Shown: in pieces, positions 22,085 through 33,059 of the stretch
How the letters are laid out: each line of letters opens with the position of its first letter
Position numbering within the stretch: the stretch's first letter is position 1
Origin: Bemisia tabaci
Lineage: Eukaryota; Arthropoda; Insecta; Hemiptera; Aleyrodidae
Direction of reading: 5' to 3'
DNA: 64,000 nucleotides
Assembly (NCBI RefSeq): GCF_918797505.1
Contig: NC_092797.1
Coordinates: 48,396,157 to 48,460,156 of the forward strand
Translations under genes and position numbers: made by a program
The notes under the pieces: model-generated
Database searches by the model: none
What the model was told of the DNA's origin: nothing
The model's input: the letters and a program-made list of their open reading frames with translations, nothing else

Positions 22085-22140
22085 CCATTGTCCCTTTACT
22101 TTCTTTGTCGATCGCTTTATCTATCTATTTCAGCAGTCAG
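22085..22140 (-). repeat. Reverse copy of the GATAGACAAAG repeat end
   Basis: TTCTTTGTCGATCGC then TTTATCTATCT is the complement of the GATAGACAAAGCGATnGAC word of the upstream array. The locus 21606-22140 is therefore a loose foldback, as at 56862-57143. The CTATCTATTTCAG here looks like a splice acceptor but is repeat-derived. Confidence 0.5.
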
Positions 22141-22352
22141 ACTCCAAGGACGATCCAACTTTATCAGAAATGAATGCACATGGTGCATGATTCATGGATG
22201 CGGCATGGCTGGACCAAAAATAATCGGGAAGTGGTGTTGTGGGGCAGAGTTTTTGAACTTATACATGTACAAACTGTAAAGCTCCAAAGTTTAAAAATTA
22301 GCACTTAACTTTTTAACATTATTTTTATTCGATCATTTGTTTTCTGTTACAG

Positions 22353-22401
22353 GTAAAAGGTTTCTCAACATTTAATCTGTTCTTGCGCCGAAGACGGAAC
22401 A
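22353..22401 (+). CDS. Candidate 49-nt internal exon, unknown protein
   Basis: A pyrimidine tract and acceptor (TTTGTTTTCTGTTACAG) ends at 22352 and a consensus donor (GTAAGT) starts at 22402. Of the three frames through the 49 nt, two hit TAA. The open one reads Val-Lys-Gly-Phe-Ser-Thr-Phe-Asn-Leu-Phe-Leu followed by four Arg and Asn. I recognise no family. Acceptor/donor pairs like this are expected several times by chance in 128 kb of both strands, so this is a candidate only. Confidence 0.3.
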
Positions 22402-22440
22402 GTAAGTCCTTTATTTTCATGCACCAGTAAAGCACAGGTA

Positions 22441-22640
22441 ATTCACGCCAACTAACCGACTGCACTGCGTTTGGCGCAATGCGAGAAGTATTCATGCAGT
22501 CATGTAGGCGCTAATGTGGCCCCGATGCCGACCGCACTGTTTGGCGCAATGCCTGAAGTATTCTCAAAGTCTTGCAGGCGCTAATATACGTTTAACGCCG
22601 GCCGCACTGTGTCTGGCGCGATTATTCGAACTTGCGTTAG
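22441..22640 (+). repeat. Tandem units of about 70 bp, GGCGCAATGCG family
   Basis: Units contain CCGCACTGTTTGGCGCAATG, CnTGAAGTATTC, CAGTCnTGnAGGCGCTAAT. TGGCGCAAT occurs at 22472 and 22542, with a decayed third unit at 22613. Related arrays are at 37905-38165 (spacing 86-88 bp), and a single unit at 28570-28640 lies inside the 900-bp inverted-repeat element. Confidence 0.8.
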
Positions 22641-24840
22641 AATACTCGCGGCATTGAATAATAGACCTTAAAAAGCCTATGATGTGTTTCGACGCCGTAC
22701 GTGCATTCGGATTTAATTCTATTAGTTCACTTAATTTATCCTCAGAGGGTCAAACATCGATGACTTGTCAACAAACTAACCTAAACTAGCGTTCACATAA
22801 AAATGAGTTTATTTCCAACTGTTTCCTGTTTTGCCAAACTTCTACCTTAAATTAATTTCATTTTAAATTCGCGCATTCCTGTAGCAGATGATAAGGTTTC
22901 TATTCGCGCAATCCTTCTGCCTTTTCCGGGCAATCTTCATATATTTTCTTAGACCTTTCGCGCAATCCTGGATTACCGAGTTTGTGTCGTCTGTTCATTA
23001 TTGATGTACTAAAAAATCATTTCTCACTAAACTCGTAGCTCATGAGGTACGGTACCACGTTCAAATGTTCCAAGTTCCTTGCAATCTTGCTGAGAAAACC
23101 ACGCGGTGAAACTTTTGTCTGGGAACTTTGTACCTAATTATGAAAGAAAACGGGTTTTCACAGGGTGTGCCTTTGGAATAGCCGCATTATTACAAGACTT
23201 ATACAGAGCCTCTCAGAAGGAAGGGGCTATTTAAAGAACGAATATGAGTACGGTCATCAGATCTTCGATTTTTTGTAAAGAAATTAGAGCGACGAGCAAA
23301 GTAACCGTTTGCACTACTCGTGCGCCTTCATTTTGCGAAGATACCGTGCATTACCGTAGCGTTAAAATAGTTGCCTACCCGATGACTGTGTTGATGTGCC
23401 ATTTTCCACCTGCGGCGGAATTACTGAGTTTCCATGCTTCGATATGAATAAAATCCTGATTTTCTCAAAGGTAAGGGCATCGCAACTCCCTTTTCTTAAA
23501 AGACTTCCATGATCCTTGAATGTTATTTATTTGAAATCTCGATACTATTTCCACAGAGCAGCGACAACATTGAAAACCTTGTCTCAAATAATTGTGCCCC
23601 CTTCCCTCTGATGCGTTAAGCTAAAACCGCGAATCTCCATAAAGTGCTCATTGCAGTTAGGCGATTTTTGTTCAGGAGGGTAGCCCTGTGATTAGATCCG
23701 CGCCCTAATCACACCGTCGTGCCACGAACCATGCGACACCGGTGTTGTTGCATCCATTGATGCCGTTTTTCGTGGATTCTTTCTATTTTATTCACGAAAA
23801 CCTATATCAAATGCCAGCATTTCTTGCGAATTTTGGCCACACGGAAAATTCCGGAAGTGCCTTCACGTTTTTTGAGTGCCACCTGCGAGGGAATTTCAAA
23901 TGAGGCATGATGGGACACGGACAACACTGTACATATATGGCGACATACTTTTAAAGGGGTCGATTATGTTTCGGTTTTGACGTTTGCTATTATATTTTTA
24001 CTATACACAATTTTTTCGTTTGATCTTTTTATGCTGAATTGATCATGGTTTTTGAGATTTTCATATTATTTTTCTTGGCCGATTCAAGAATGTTCCTCGA
24101 AATTTTTGCAAAAGAATTTCTAGTATAACGAAGAAAGAGCGACATTATTAAACGCCAGTATCGTCCATTTTCTTCCAAGGATACCCGCCTTATGATATCA
24201 ATTTCAACGATTGAAATTTTCTGGTTTAATCACACTTACTTTAAGAGTTAATTTAAGCTTACGATCAAAAAAATTCATCATGCTGAAAAAAAATTGTTTC
24301 ACTAGATTTTGAAAAAAGGGAATTTGTGCCCTTTTGATGTAACATGCTTCAATTATATCAACGGCTTGTTGCGAGGCAAAGATGCAAGGGCTGGTAAGCA
24401 TCGAGAATAAGGAAGGGAATGTGCGCGTGAGAGAGGCTATGCCATATGGATGGTGTCTACGTACTGCTGATCCAAAGTCGGAACGTGGCGTAGGTAATTA
24501 TTCTGTTTTCCGAGTTAAAAAACATCGATCCGCGGGTACGGAAAGTTAGAATTGGCAGTTTAGAGACGGGCGCGAATCCCCTAGTCTCCAACACACATGT
24601 ACCTAGCTAAGGAAAAACGTCGCGCAGACCTCCGAACGTAGTCAAATTTCTTCCGTCAAAGCGATTATTCTCGGTGAAACCCACGAATTTTTAAAGCATT
24701 TTAATCTAACTCAGAGTGCTTAAAAATTTTAAAGGAAAACATGCATCTTGAAAGGACGCACGGTTTGAAATGTCCGTGTGGGTCAGCGTAGCCTAACTAA
24801 TTTGGTTGCTCAACACATGTTTCGGTTAGGTCGATCAAAA
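22641..24840. other. No gene established; AT-rich with scattered splice-like signals
   Basis: A strong donor-like CAAAG|GTAAGG at 23471 follows an open stretch from about 23164, but part of that stretch is a dispersed-repeat end (23200-23240). On the minus strand TTTTTTTTCAG at 24283 and GTAAGT at 24239 bound 43 nt with one open frame. Neither has domain support. Confidence 0.25.
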
Positions 24841-24844
24841 TCTG

Positions 24845-24935
24845 TCGCACAGAATGTTGCGACTTTCGAGAGGCAAGCGTATTGGTCCATCATCCAAACG
24901 AACCGGGTTCGATCCCGGCGGTTTGTGCCTGATTC
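24845..24935 (+). repeat. tRNA-derived SINE fragment with intact B box
   Basis: CCGGGTTCGATCCCGG (24905-24920) is a perfect T-arm and B box. Upstream, GAGGCAAGCGTATTGGTCCA and TCATCCAAAC match a tRNA D-arm to anticodon-arm layout. The homologous head at 56795-56862 (GAGTGGCAAGCGCATTGGAC … GTTCTAGTC … GTTTGCGCCTG) shows this is a repeat family rather than a tRNA gene. No acceptor-stem pairing was found. Confidence 0.55.
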
Positions 24936-25086
24936 TCAACGAAGTTGCAATTTTTCAACCCAAAGATTTTGCTAGCATAAGCTTCAGAAATAAAAGTACT
25001 AACCGTACGTTAAATTACTTTGTGCGCTAATTCCAATATTAACACAAGGTGTTGGTTACTTGTTTGTGCTATGTGGTATCATGGTG

Positions 25087-25243
25087 CTACATTTGGACGA
25101 CTTTTTGCAATTAGAAACTACAATTTTTGGCTCAGATTAGAAACAACGCACGCATCATTCATGTCCCTGTGCGCCCAAAAGTTTTTAACGATGAAACAGA
25201 AATTTTAGTTCCTCGTAAATAAATTGCAAAATGAAGTCCACTT
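25087..25243. mobile_element. Diverged third copy of the 141-bp foldback
   Basis: It begins TTTGGACGACTTTTTGCAAT and ends AAATTGCAAAATGAAGTCCA, with interior TTGGCTCAGATTAGAAACAA as in the copies at 11935 and 12465. It is longer by small insertions. Confidence 0.65.
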
Positions 25244-25249
25244 AGAGCC

Positions 25250-25440
25250 ATAGAAATGGAAAAAGCTTAGAATGTTGCAAAAAACATTCGAATGAATATA
25301 TGTGGTTCTCCACAGGTAGAGTAGAACTCACACAGAATGTAGCGCCACTGTCGTACATCTATAACCGCACAAATGGAAAAAGCTAGGAGTGGTGCAAAAA
25401 TATTGCAACATTCGAATGTTCGTACGTCGTTCTCCTCAAA
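25250..25440 (+). repeat. Direct duplication of about 60 bp, AAATGGAAAAAGCT
   Basis: AAATGGAAAAAGCTTAGAAT…CATTCGAATGAAT…GTTCTCC (25253-25310) is repeated as AAATGGAAAAAGCTAGGAGT…CATTCGAATGTTCGT…GTTCTCC (25372-25436). The ATTCGAATGTTC words resemble the ends of the 47773 family. Confidence 0.5.
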
Positions 25441-26096
25441 CATCGTAGAACATACCGAGACACACACGGCATGGGAAAAAATAAACACTCGTTAAAGACT
25501 GTTCGCTACACTTGTGCCACCGCGTATGACATGTGTTTCCTTCGGCGCGGGGGTAGAAATCTGAATAAACTCGGGGGTGGGGTTGTAAAAAGCGCCCCCT
25601 GGAACGGAGGTGCTCGGCGTTATGGGTATATTATGCGAAAAGCAAGACAAAAAACGGCGCCCGCTCCTCCACCGTGCCGCTCCGCGTAATGTGGATGCCG
25701 CCGATATTAAAGTTTTAACAATTTTACACCCGTGAAGTGTCACGTTATCTCATCTTTCATTTTCGACGCTGCCGCCGGGCGTCGAATCTCGTATCGACAG
25801 CTTGTGCCGCCCGCGCCCCTTCCCTTTCATTGCTTCACCCTTCGCGGGGTGTCGATGGATATTCACATGGTAGGAACAAGACAATCATGCTCTCTCATCA
25901 AAAGTTCATGCAGGATACGTTTAACAAATTGGGAATGGATCAATTTATACAAGGTACGAATTTAAGCATTCCTATGTATGTTTCTGAATCGAAAGTCACT
26001 TCGAACACGATTCGCGCAACGAACATAGCCGAAATCGATTTATAATTGGACCGGGTTAAACAGAAAAGAACCAAGTCACATCAGCTTTCGCCTAAT
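25441..26096. other. No gene established; GC-richer middle
   Basis: A CpG-richer stretch at about 25540-25860 keeps short frames open on both strands. No motif or splice pair was found. Confidence 0.25.
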
Positions 26097-26447
26097 TAAA
26101 TTGGGCAATTTCATGTTTTACAGTAAACCGGTTGTGCGGATTTTCGTGCAAATTTCAGTGAATTTTCTCCACAGTACGAAGAAAATTCCTTAAAATTCTT
26201 TAAACGTTCCGCACAAACGTTCAACACATACGTTCCACACATACGTTCCGCACAAACGGTCCACACAAACGTTCCGCACAAACGTTCCGCACAAACGTTC
26301 CACACATACGTTCCGCACAAACGTTCCACACATACGTTCCGCACAAACGTTCCACACAAACGTTCCGCACAAACGTTCCGCACAAACTTTCCACGCAAAC
26401 GTTCCGCACAAACGTTCTCTCGTAAAACATATTGCCCAGTTAAATAC
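26097..26447. mobile_element. Foldback carrying a 15-bp minisatellite
   Basis: The ends ATTAAATTGGGCAATTTCAT plus GTTTTAC (26097-26123) and GTAAAACATATTGCCCAG plus TTAAAT (26422-26445) are complementary. Between them, at 26203-26417, lie about 14 contiguous 15-bp units of the form CACAnACGTTCCGCA. Because the unit is a multiple of three, all three minus-strand frames stay open and give a five-residue repeat (Asn-Val-Cys-Ala-Glu, or Leu-Cys-Gly-Thr-Phe in phase). I treat this as a consequence of the repeat, not as a gene. Confidence 0.75.
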
Positions 26448-26452
26448 AATTA

Positions 26453-26479
26453 TTGGAAATGCCCATACCATCCAACAAA
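26453..26479 (+). repeat. 27-bp word shared with 52309-52337
   Basis: TTGGAAATGCCCATACCATC plus CAACA is found again at 52309-52335 with one change. It directly abuts the right end of the 26097 foldback, so it may be the edge of a second repeat. Confidence 0.5.
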
Positions 26480-27240
26480 TTAGGGTAGTACCACAATTTC
26501 AGCAGATAACCCCTAATACTTTTTTTCCGCGGGCAAAGAACTTTCCGCACCCGTGATGATTCACGGACTTTTTCTGTAAGTTATTTGTCCCTTTTCATTG
26601 TTTGTTGTATAGTTAATTCATACCTTGTCCGGTGGCCAACTTCATAAAATATGATGGGAATTTCTGTGAAAATGACAATTTCCCAACTTTTTTATATGCT
26701 GACTAGAGTTACAGTTACTTCAAATTTAGTAATTGTTAGACTGAACATGTTGAGTATCAACGCTTACAAATATTAATAATTAAAGTGAATGTTGGATACC
26801 TATGTTCTCTGTTATTTCGGACTGAAAGTCCATCTCAATAATTTTTTCATACCAGTCTTGCAAGCCCGAGGAACGCGCTTATGCGAAGGGAATTAGTGTA
26901 TATAATAGAGTCAAGAAAAAATCTAGTGTTAATCGGTGTTTTCAATCAGATTAAGATCAAGCGACACGTAAACGGGGGCGGGCCCGCGTCCGATGCGTGG
27001 AGGACGAAAAAGTGAAATTAATAGGAGCTGGAGGTTGAGGTTATAAAACGAAATTAGACGGTGAATTAATTAATATAAGGGCGCACTCTATCTTGTCTCA
27101 TCGTATTTTACGCCGTCCACTGTACACAACTCCTAGGTTGCCACGTCCTTGTTATGCTTAGAAAAATAAACAGCAGTTACAAGGAGAACTGTCTTCATCG
27201 AATAGAAAACGTACTCCGAGATATATATGTGTGTTTCGAA

Positions 27241-27827
27241 CTTAATTGAATCAGTGAGTTCGAAAACACACCAACTCGGGTTTTTTTCGATTTTCACTTT
27301 TTTCCGGTTTAGTAACACTTATGCATAGAAGCATCTGCACGCAAAAGGAAATTTCGACATTGCAATGGGAAGTGCTCGAAACAGCGGCGGGAAAAGGGAA
27401 AAATCGAAGTATCTCATTGGAAATACCAATTTTTGGCCATTTCAAGGGAAACGGGTGACCATCCGATTTTGCGGTTATCTTTTTTTGGTTCAATATACCT
27501 TGTATCAACAAGTTAAATAAAAATTCAAGCGTTATTCAGGTCGAAAACTATTAATTTTTCAGGGCAGAATATGTAAAATCAGTAGCTGAAAGTCGATGAG
27601 AACGAAAACACACCAACTCGAAAATTTTTAAACGCTTAAGTCTCTGTCATCAAACATGGTGTATCGATTTCTACTTGGTGCTTTACAAAGTCTCTGAGTA
27701 CTTGTCCTTTGGCACCAAAAAGGTTTTTCTTCAACTAACTTCTTCGCCCGCTGCGCATTTTTAAGTGTTTCCTGAACAATTTTTTTTCCGAGTTGGTGTG
27801 TTTTCGAACTCGCTGATTCAATTGAAG
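27241..27827. mobile_element. 587-bp element with 45-bp terminal inverted repeats
   Basis: The left end is CTTAATTGAATCAGTGAGTT plus CGAAAACACACCAACTCGG. The right end is CCGAGTTGGTGTGTTTTCG plus AACTCGCTGATTCAATTGAAG. A third copy of GAAAACACACCAACTCG is inside at 27603. There is no long frame. The next element starts at once on its right side. Confidence 0.8.
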
Positions 27828-28080
27828 CAGTGAGTGTAAAAAGGATATATCTTGGTTGCGGTGTCTCAGAATCTCTGCTAAAGTTTCATTACTTTATAAT
27901 TAAAGCAAATGCACTTATGGAATTCGTCTAAATTTTTACTACATTTTCTTTATGATTTCACAGTGCTGAAATCGAAAAAATTCAGAAAGTTCTCTCAATA
28001 GTTTTCTCTCTAAAATATAAATTAGCAGTCGAAATTCGGAAATACCGGAATCAAGAAATGCCCTTTCTGTGCCCCACGCC
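27828..28080. mobile_element. 253-bp foldback, GGTGTCTCAGAATCT family (copy 2)
   Basis: The left arm AGTGTAAAAAGGATAT…TTGCGGTGTCTCAGAATCTC and the right arm AGAAATGCCCTTTCTGTGC are partly complementary. The interior matches 44946-45186 well (TTTCTTnATnATTTnAnAnTGCTGAAA, TCTnTAAAATATAAATTAGC). Confidence 0.6.
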
Positions 28081-28167
28081 TCAATTCCGGTTAAAATAGG
28101 AAGTGAAACACAAACCCAAATAGCCTTTTTGATGATTTAGGTGAAGTTCACTTTGAATTTAGAACCA

Positions 28168-29067
28168 CCCTGGTAAAAATTGGCAGTAGAGTGTGTGTTC
28201 CAAAATACTATAGACCTAAAGCCGGCTGTAAGATTTCCAATAGCTTCTGTAGCGGGCTGTACAATTTCTTTTAGCCCTTTATAGCCGATGGCGATTAAAC
28301 AACAGCCAGACGATAAAGTTTATGCTAAACGTTACTAATTACGGATACTAGGACTTAGTTAGTTTTTGGACTACCGCTCTCTTTTTGTGTCGTAGTATCT
28401 TGACTTATTTTGCGAGGAAAGCTCCGTACTTTTGAAGGATGCTTGTCATTCTTAATTTGTCAGAGCGCCTTTAATTTCTTATGATACTGTGCAAAACCTC
28501 TGGTGTGAAATAGTTGCTTCAAGCGCCGTGGCACGCTGCGGCGCGGCAGGTGGGCAGCCAGCGCGAAACGCGCATTGGCGCAATGCGTGAAGTATCCCTG
28601 TTAGGTTTGTAGGCGCCAGCGCGTCGCCGCTCCGCTTTGTGTTAGGCTCCAATATTTAATCTCGCGGAGTCAGCGTTTTTCAACTCATGATTTTGAAATT
28701 TTTGCTCACTCTGTATGGACTATTCTCATTTTAATTGATGAAAAAAAAAATATGTTTCAACGGAAAATATAATGTGTGTTTTGTAAATAGTAAGGTAGTT
28801 CCGTATCAAACTTAATGATTTTCAAAGCACACGAATTTTTACACAATTTCTTATAGCCTCTTATAGCCAATGGCGATAAAGTGTAAAGCCCGGCGATAGG
28901 AACTATAGCTCGACTGTATACTTTTTTAAAGTTTCGTATAGCCCGGCTGTATGATTTGCTCCGCTTTCTACAGTCAGCTATATGATTTTCAATAGCCATC
29001 TTTAGTCGGCTATAAGAGCTCCTATGGTATTTTGAAACACAGCTCCTATCGCCAATTTTTACCGGGG
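28168..29067. mobile_element. 900-bp element with long inverted repeats
   Basis: The ends are CCCTGGTAAAAATTGGC and GCCAATTTTTACCGGGG. Arms of about 150-200 bp share GTGTGTnTTCcAAAATACtATAG and several AATAGCnnnnnTnTAGnCGGCTGTA units of 25-30 bp. CA lies outside both ends, a weak 2-bp duplication. The middle carries one GGCGCAATGCGTGAAGTAT unit of the array family at 22441 and 37905. No transposase is visible. Confidence 0.7.
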
Positions 29068-29149
29068 CAAAGATAATGGAAAATCCAGAAACCTCTGGTA
29101 AAAACCAAAGGCTATGGTTACTCTGTGTTTAAATTCCTATACTTCGAAC

Positions 29150-29440
29150 CCTCATGTTATTTTTTCTCTCAGTGTATGCTGAAATCAGATGATCGTCCAG
29201 AATTCCCAAAATTTCTTCATTTTTGAATTCTCTGAGTTTCTTCTGAATTTTCCCTGACTGTTTTTGCTTTTCTCTGACTCCAAAAATTTTAAAATTCCCT
29301 GATTTTCTTTGTAATGTAATTCTATCACTTCCACTTGGATTCGTTTGCATTACACTTACTCCTGCTAGGTCGCAAAATTCCCTGACGTATTCAGGCTGCC
29401 ATAAATTCTCTGACTTTCCAGGTTTTCCATACTGCGGAAA
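29150..29440 (-). repeat. Reverse copy of the CAGGGAAAACCTGG repeat
   Basis: TTCCCTGACTG, TTTTCTCTGACTCC, AAAATTCCCTGA and CTCTGACTTTCCAGGTTTTCC mirror the words at 250-690. No inverted ends. Confidence 0.5.
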
Positions 29441-32380
29441 TCCTGAAAATTGTCACTCTACTCTACTTAGTTCAGAGTTCTCGGGTGGGTGAGGCAACGA
29501 TGGAGGCATCGTAAAATGTTCACACCACACAGGACCGCGGCAACGTTTGCGTCTCATCTTGATCAGGGCTTTTAATTAGCTCACCGCGTATCGGCATCGA
29601 CTGACCACTTTTTTACTACTTGATTGAGTTTTTTGTCTTCTCACACCCTCTCCTCTCCTCTCCCACAACCCCGGCATCTTTCCTCTCCTAGCGTTGTCCA
29701 CCTTTCACGTTGCACCAGGAGCCGATCTGGCCCCACCTTCCTCGAAGATTTCCGCAAAAAAAGTTCGATCATTAAAACGAATCTAAAAATAAAACCACTA
29801 TCACGGGCAGGGTGTTTGCTAGTACGGCATTTCCGGAAATAGTACTGATTTTTTAAGGGCGGTCCAGAAGTACTGAAAAAGTGCGAAATTCCAGAAGGCG
29901 GTCCGAAATTTTTGCCTTCACAGCACGCGTGTTTTTTAATAAAGCCTGGAAAGTATGCACTCCCCTGCGCGTTGATTTCTTAATGAATTTTTTGCTTCCA
30001 AGATCGCGATTTTGCGGACAGTTAATCTTCAACTCACGAATGATTTTTTGTGTCTGTGTTATTTATGTCACAATTCGAGCGAGAATTTCAAATTTTCGAA
30101 TTTTTTCGGATTTCGTCGAATGGAGATAGGCACTGAAAAAGTAGTGAATTTTTCTGTCGAGGAGGTACTGAATTTCTTGGGAATTTGCCCTGAAGAAAAC
30201 ATTATAAGTACTGATTTTTGGCCAGCCTGTTTTGGCTAGTATGGAACACCGAACTATTTATCAGTGTGGCGCTTGACGTGTTTTGAACTTCCACTCTTCA
30301 TCTGTCGCCAGGAGGGGACGAGAAGAAGGTCTCTATTTGTCTCTGGGTCGCGCAACGCGGCGACAAAGCGAAAATGAGTGCGGCACCGCAGTTGAGTCGG
30401 GGGCAGACGACAAATGCCCATGTTGGAGGCACAGCGACTGCGATTCGACTATCGAAGCGTCATCGATAGATCCCTAGCCAAGCAATGCTATCCATCGAAG
30501 GTCATTTCGATAGCGATTCAACTAGGCGCTGGAGACTCTTATTGTTTACTCTACGTCACTCGCTTTGCCTCGGTCCCGAGGTGTACAGGTATCACAAACA
30601 CCGTATAAAGTTTTGAGCGTTGCCAAATTTTATCCGATACAACGCTGATTTCCCGTGAAATTTTTAAATTTTTTTCTTGGAATTATTTAAATTATTCGAA
30701 TTGAAATTCAATCTATGGGATCGGTAAATTTCAATGGGGATTATTCTCGATCGTCAACGGGGATGATAATTATACCGAGAGGACGTTTGACAACATGTGA
30801 GTGCTCTTACGGTGTTCTTCCCGAGTACGCCACAAGTCGGCGGCGATGCTCGGGTCGGTTCGCTTACATGGCGATTACAGGTGTACTACTCCTTGCACTT
30901 AGGGAATGGCATCCGAGGTCCAGCCGTCTCTCGCCGTAGAAGCCTCGTTCCATCGATCGTGTTGACCGTCCCAATAGTGCGCATACTCAGAGTTGGGTAA
31001 AGCGCATAGGACTCAAAGGACACGAGTCAACTTTTTGCCGAAACTGAGATAATGCAGGGTGACAAGTTGTCGATAAGTCAGGGACAGCATGGAAAAGTTG
31101 GGGAAATGTAAGACGACTTAATTCGATAAGAAACGAAAGTATGGTTTGAGCGACAGTGATATGAGTATGGTAACTACCATAGGATTCTATGGTAGCAAAA
31201 CCGTATCTCTAAGTGCATTCGCCAAAAGTATGATAAACTCTACCAGGTGTCTGGTTTTTTTTTACCCTACAGCCTCACTGTGTCAAAAATCGAATGGATT
31301 GACGATGACATTTACCATTCTGATGGTAAAATTTGCTATGATTTTTTTGGTGTCTTCTTCGGTACCTTGGACTTTTTCTTCCATCCCAAACATTTGTTTT
31401 TTTTCAATTTCAAGAGAATCCGTGCTCGAAATTTTTCGTGAAAAGAGTTTCTCCCAAAAATAAATTGTGAAAATATCAGTGTTAACTTTGGGACACTCTG
31501 TACATAGAGAGCATAACACATAGTGTAACTTCTTACATTTGATGAATTTTTACTTTCAAAATACTGAAATCCGAAAGCTATTCGTGAAAAACAAGCAAAA
31601 CTTCGTAAATCATCACAATTTAAGTATCTGCTTCTAACCAATGGCGTGCAACATTCACATTTGTCCCGATTTTCGGAACTTGAACAGGGGAAAGTGGAAA
31701 CAGACCACAAAGACCCACAATGCTGCCCAACACAAGTAAGTGACAGGGTCGGAGGACAACTGAACAGCGGGAGCCAATCGGGAGGCTCCAAACGAGAAGA
31801 GCAGGAAGTGATATACGACGCCGAGTCGAGAGCGAAGGCAGTTGCATCGAAATTTCCAGCGATCCGCGAGGGTAAACACACGCCGAATGTCAAAGTTTAA
31901 GCGAAATCCATCCCGGGGAACTTTGCCTAACCGGAACGACTCGCCCCCACCAGAACTAAACCGCGCAAACCACGTTGGATTCTTACCGGACTTACGTGCT
32001 TACGTCTCGAGAGGGCGGCACGTCGGGTTTTCGCCGTAGGTTTGACAGCGGTGTGTAATAATTAGCACGTGTTACTCGCCGGTTGAGATTTCAAAAGTTG
32101 GTGCTCGGGTGTTAGCGTCGCGTCGTCGTCGGCGGCGGTGACGGCGCGCCTTTCATCGATGTCGCCGAGTCACGAAACTTATCATTTCGACATTAATGCA
32201 GTATCAAAGGCCGAGGCGAAGCTCAACTTGGGGCTCTTAATCGCCCTCCGGGTCTCCAGCATCGTCTCCGACACGTAATCCAAGTTCGTGGGGAAATTAT
32301 TGCCTGGATTTTTTGAGTTCTACCTGATTGGAGTTACGAATCGTATTCATATTCCACCCGTGAACAGCTGGATGATACCG
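29441..32380. other. No gene established; mixed composition
   Basis: Contains GC-richer patches at 30300-30420, 31880-32040 and 32090-32170. At 31646-31900 a plus-strand frame of 84 codons overlaps a GTAAGT donor at 31735. At 30790 a GTGAGT follows an open stretch. Neither has an acceptor I trust or a domain. TTTGGGACACTCTGTAC at 31489 resembles a Tc1/mariner end but no partner end was found. Confidence 0.25.
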
Positions 32381-32384
32381 TTTT

Positions 32385-32640
32385 GCAGTGCTCCCATTTC
32401 CCGGAACTTGTACTGAATTTCAGAACTTTTGAGATTCTCATGAATTTTTCCTGGAACTTTTGAAATTCCCAAACTGTTCCGGATCTTCGGCATTTTCCGG
32501 AATTTTCTCGGAACTTTTGAAAAATTCTAAACAGAATCCCGGAACTTTAGACGGTCATACATGGAGAGGGAGAAATTGGAACAAAAAAGTTCCGAATCCC
32601 GGAAATTTTGACGGACATGGAATAGTAGCACTGCCGTTTT
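32385..32640 (+). repeat. GGAACTTTTGAAATTC degenerate repeat
   Basis: CCCGGAACTT, CTGGAACTTTTGAAATTCCC, CTCGGAACTTTTGAAAAATTC, CCCGGAACTTTAGACGG and CCCGGAAATTTTGACGG recur over about 250 bp at uneven 45-70-bp spacing. Confidence 0.5.
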
Positions 32641-33059
32641 GGCTCCAGTCAGAAAACCTGGTTTCCTTAAAAGAGACATTTTGGCTCCCGATCAAAAATT
32701 TTCATTCCCATTTTCATAGGCGTATGACTGTTTGTTCACCCTTTTTAAAGTTCGTCAAAATCATGGATTTTTTCCTCCGTATTTTGTACTAAACCTAATT
32801 TCCTTGAAGCTTCTTTTATCACAATGTTAATTGTAAGGGGCCTCCCTCGGAATAAAGTTGGTCCAGGAACGAATAAGAAGGAAGGACCTTACGGAGTGTC
32901 TAAGGAGATCCGTATCATAGCATCATTTAAGGAAAATTTTAACGAATTAGGGGTGAAGTTTTGGAAACAGATCCTAAGATGTGGTTACAATTATTATCCT
33001 CCAAAAGCAATTTAAAATAATAAAAAGTAAAAGTGAAAGTATCACACGTTTTAAAAATG

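Noticed and set aside
22134..22279. Cysteine- and glycine-rich frame after a CTATCTATTTCAG acceptor
   Set aside because: The acceptor lies in a reverse copy of a dispersed repeat, and an alternative frame looks equally good until an early stop; no donor fits.
24905..24920. A tRNA gene, because of the perfect B box
   Set aside because: No acceptor-stem pairing or complete cloverleaf could be drawn, and a related copy at 56795 is joined to a non-tRNA repeat body.
26203..26417. 15-bp array considered as CRISPR or as a repetitive protein gene
   Set aside because: Units are contiguous without unique spacers, so not CRISPR. Open frames follow directly from a unit length divisible by three.
31489..31505. 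Tc1/mariner end (TTTGGGACACTCTGTAC)
   Set aside because: No complementary partner end within several kb, so no element could be defined.
31336..31893. 185-codon minus-strand frame
   Set aside because: No motif; the C-terminal part is Lys-rich low complexity, and the opposite strand is open over part of it as well.
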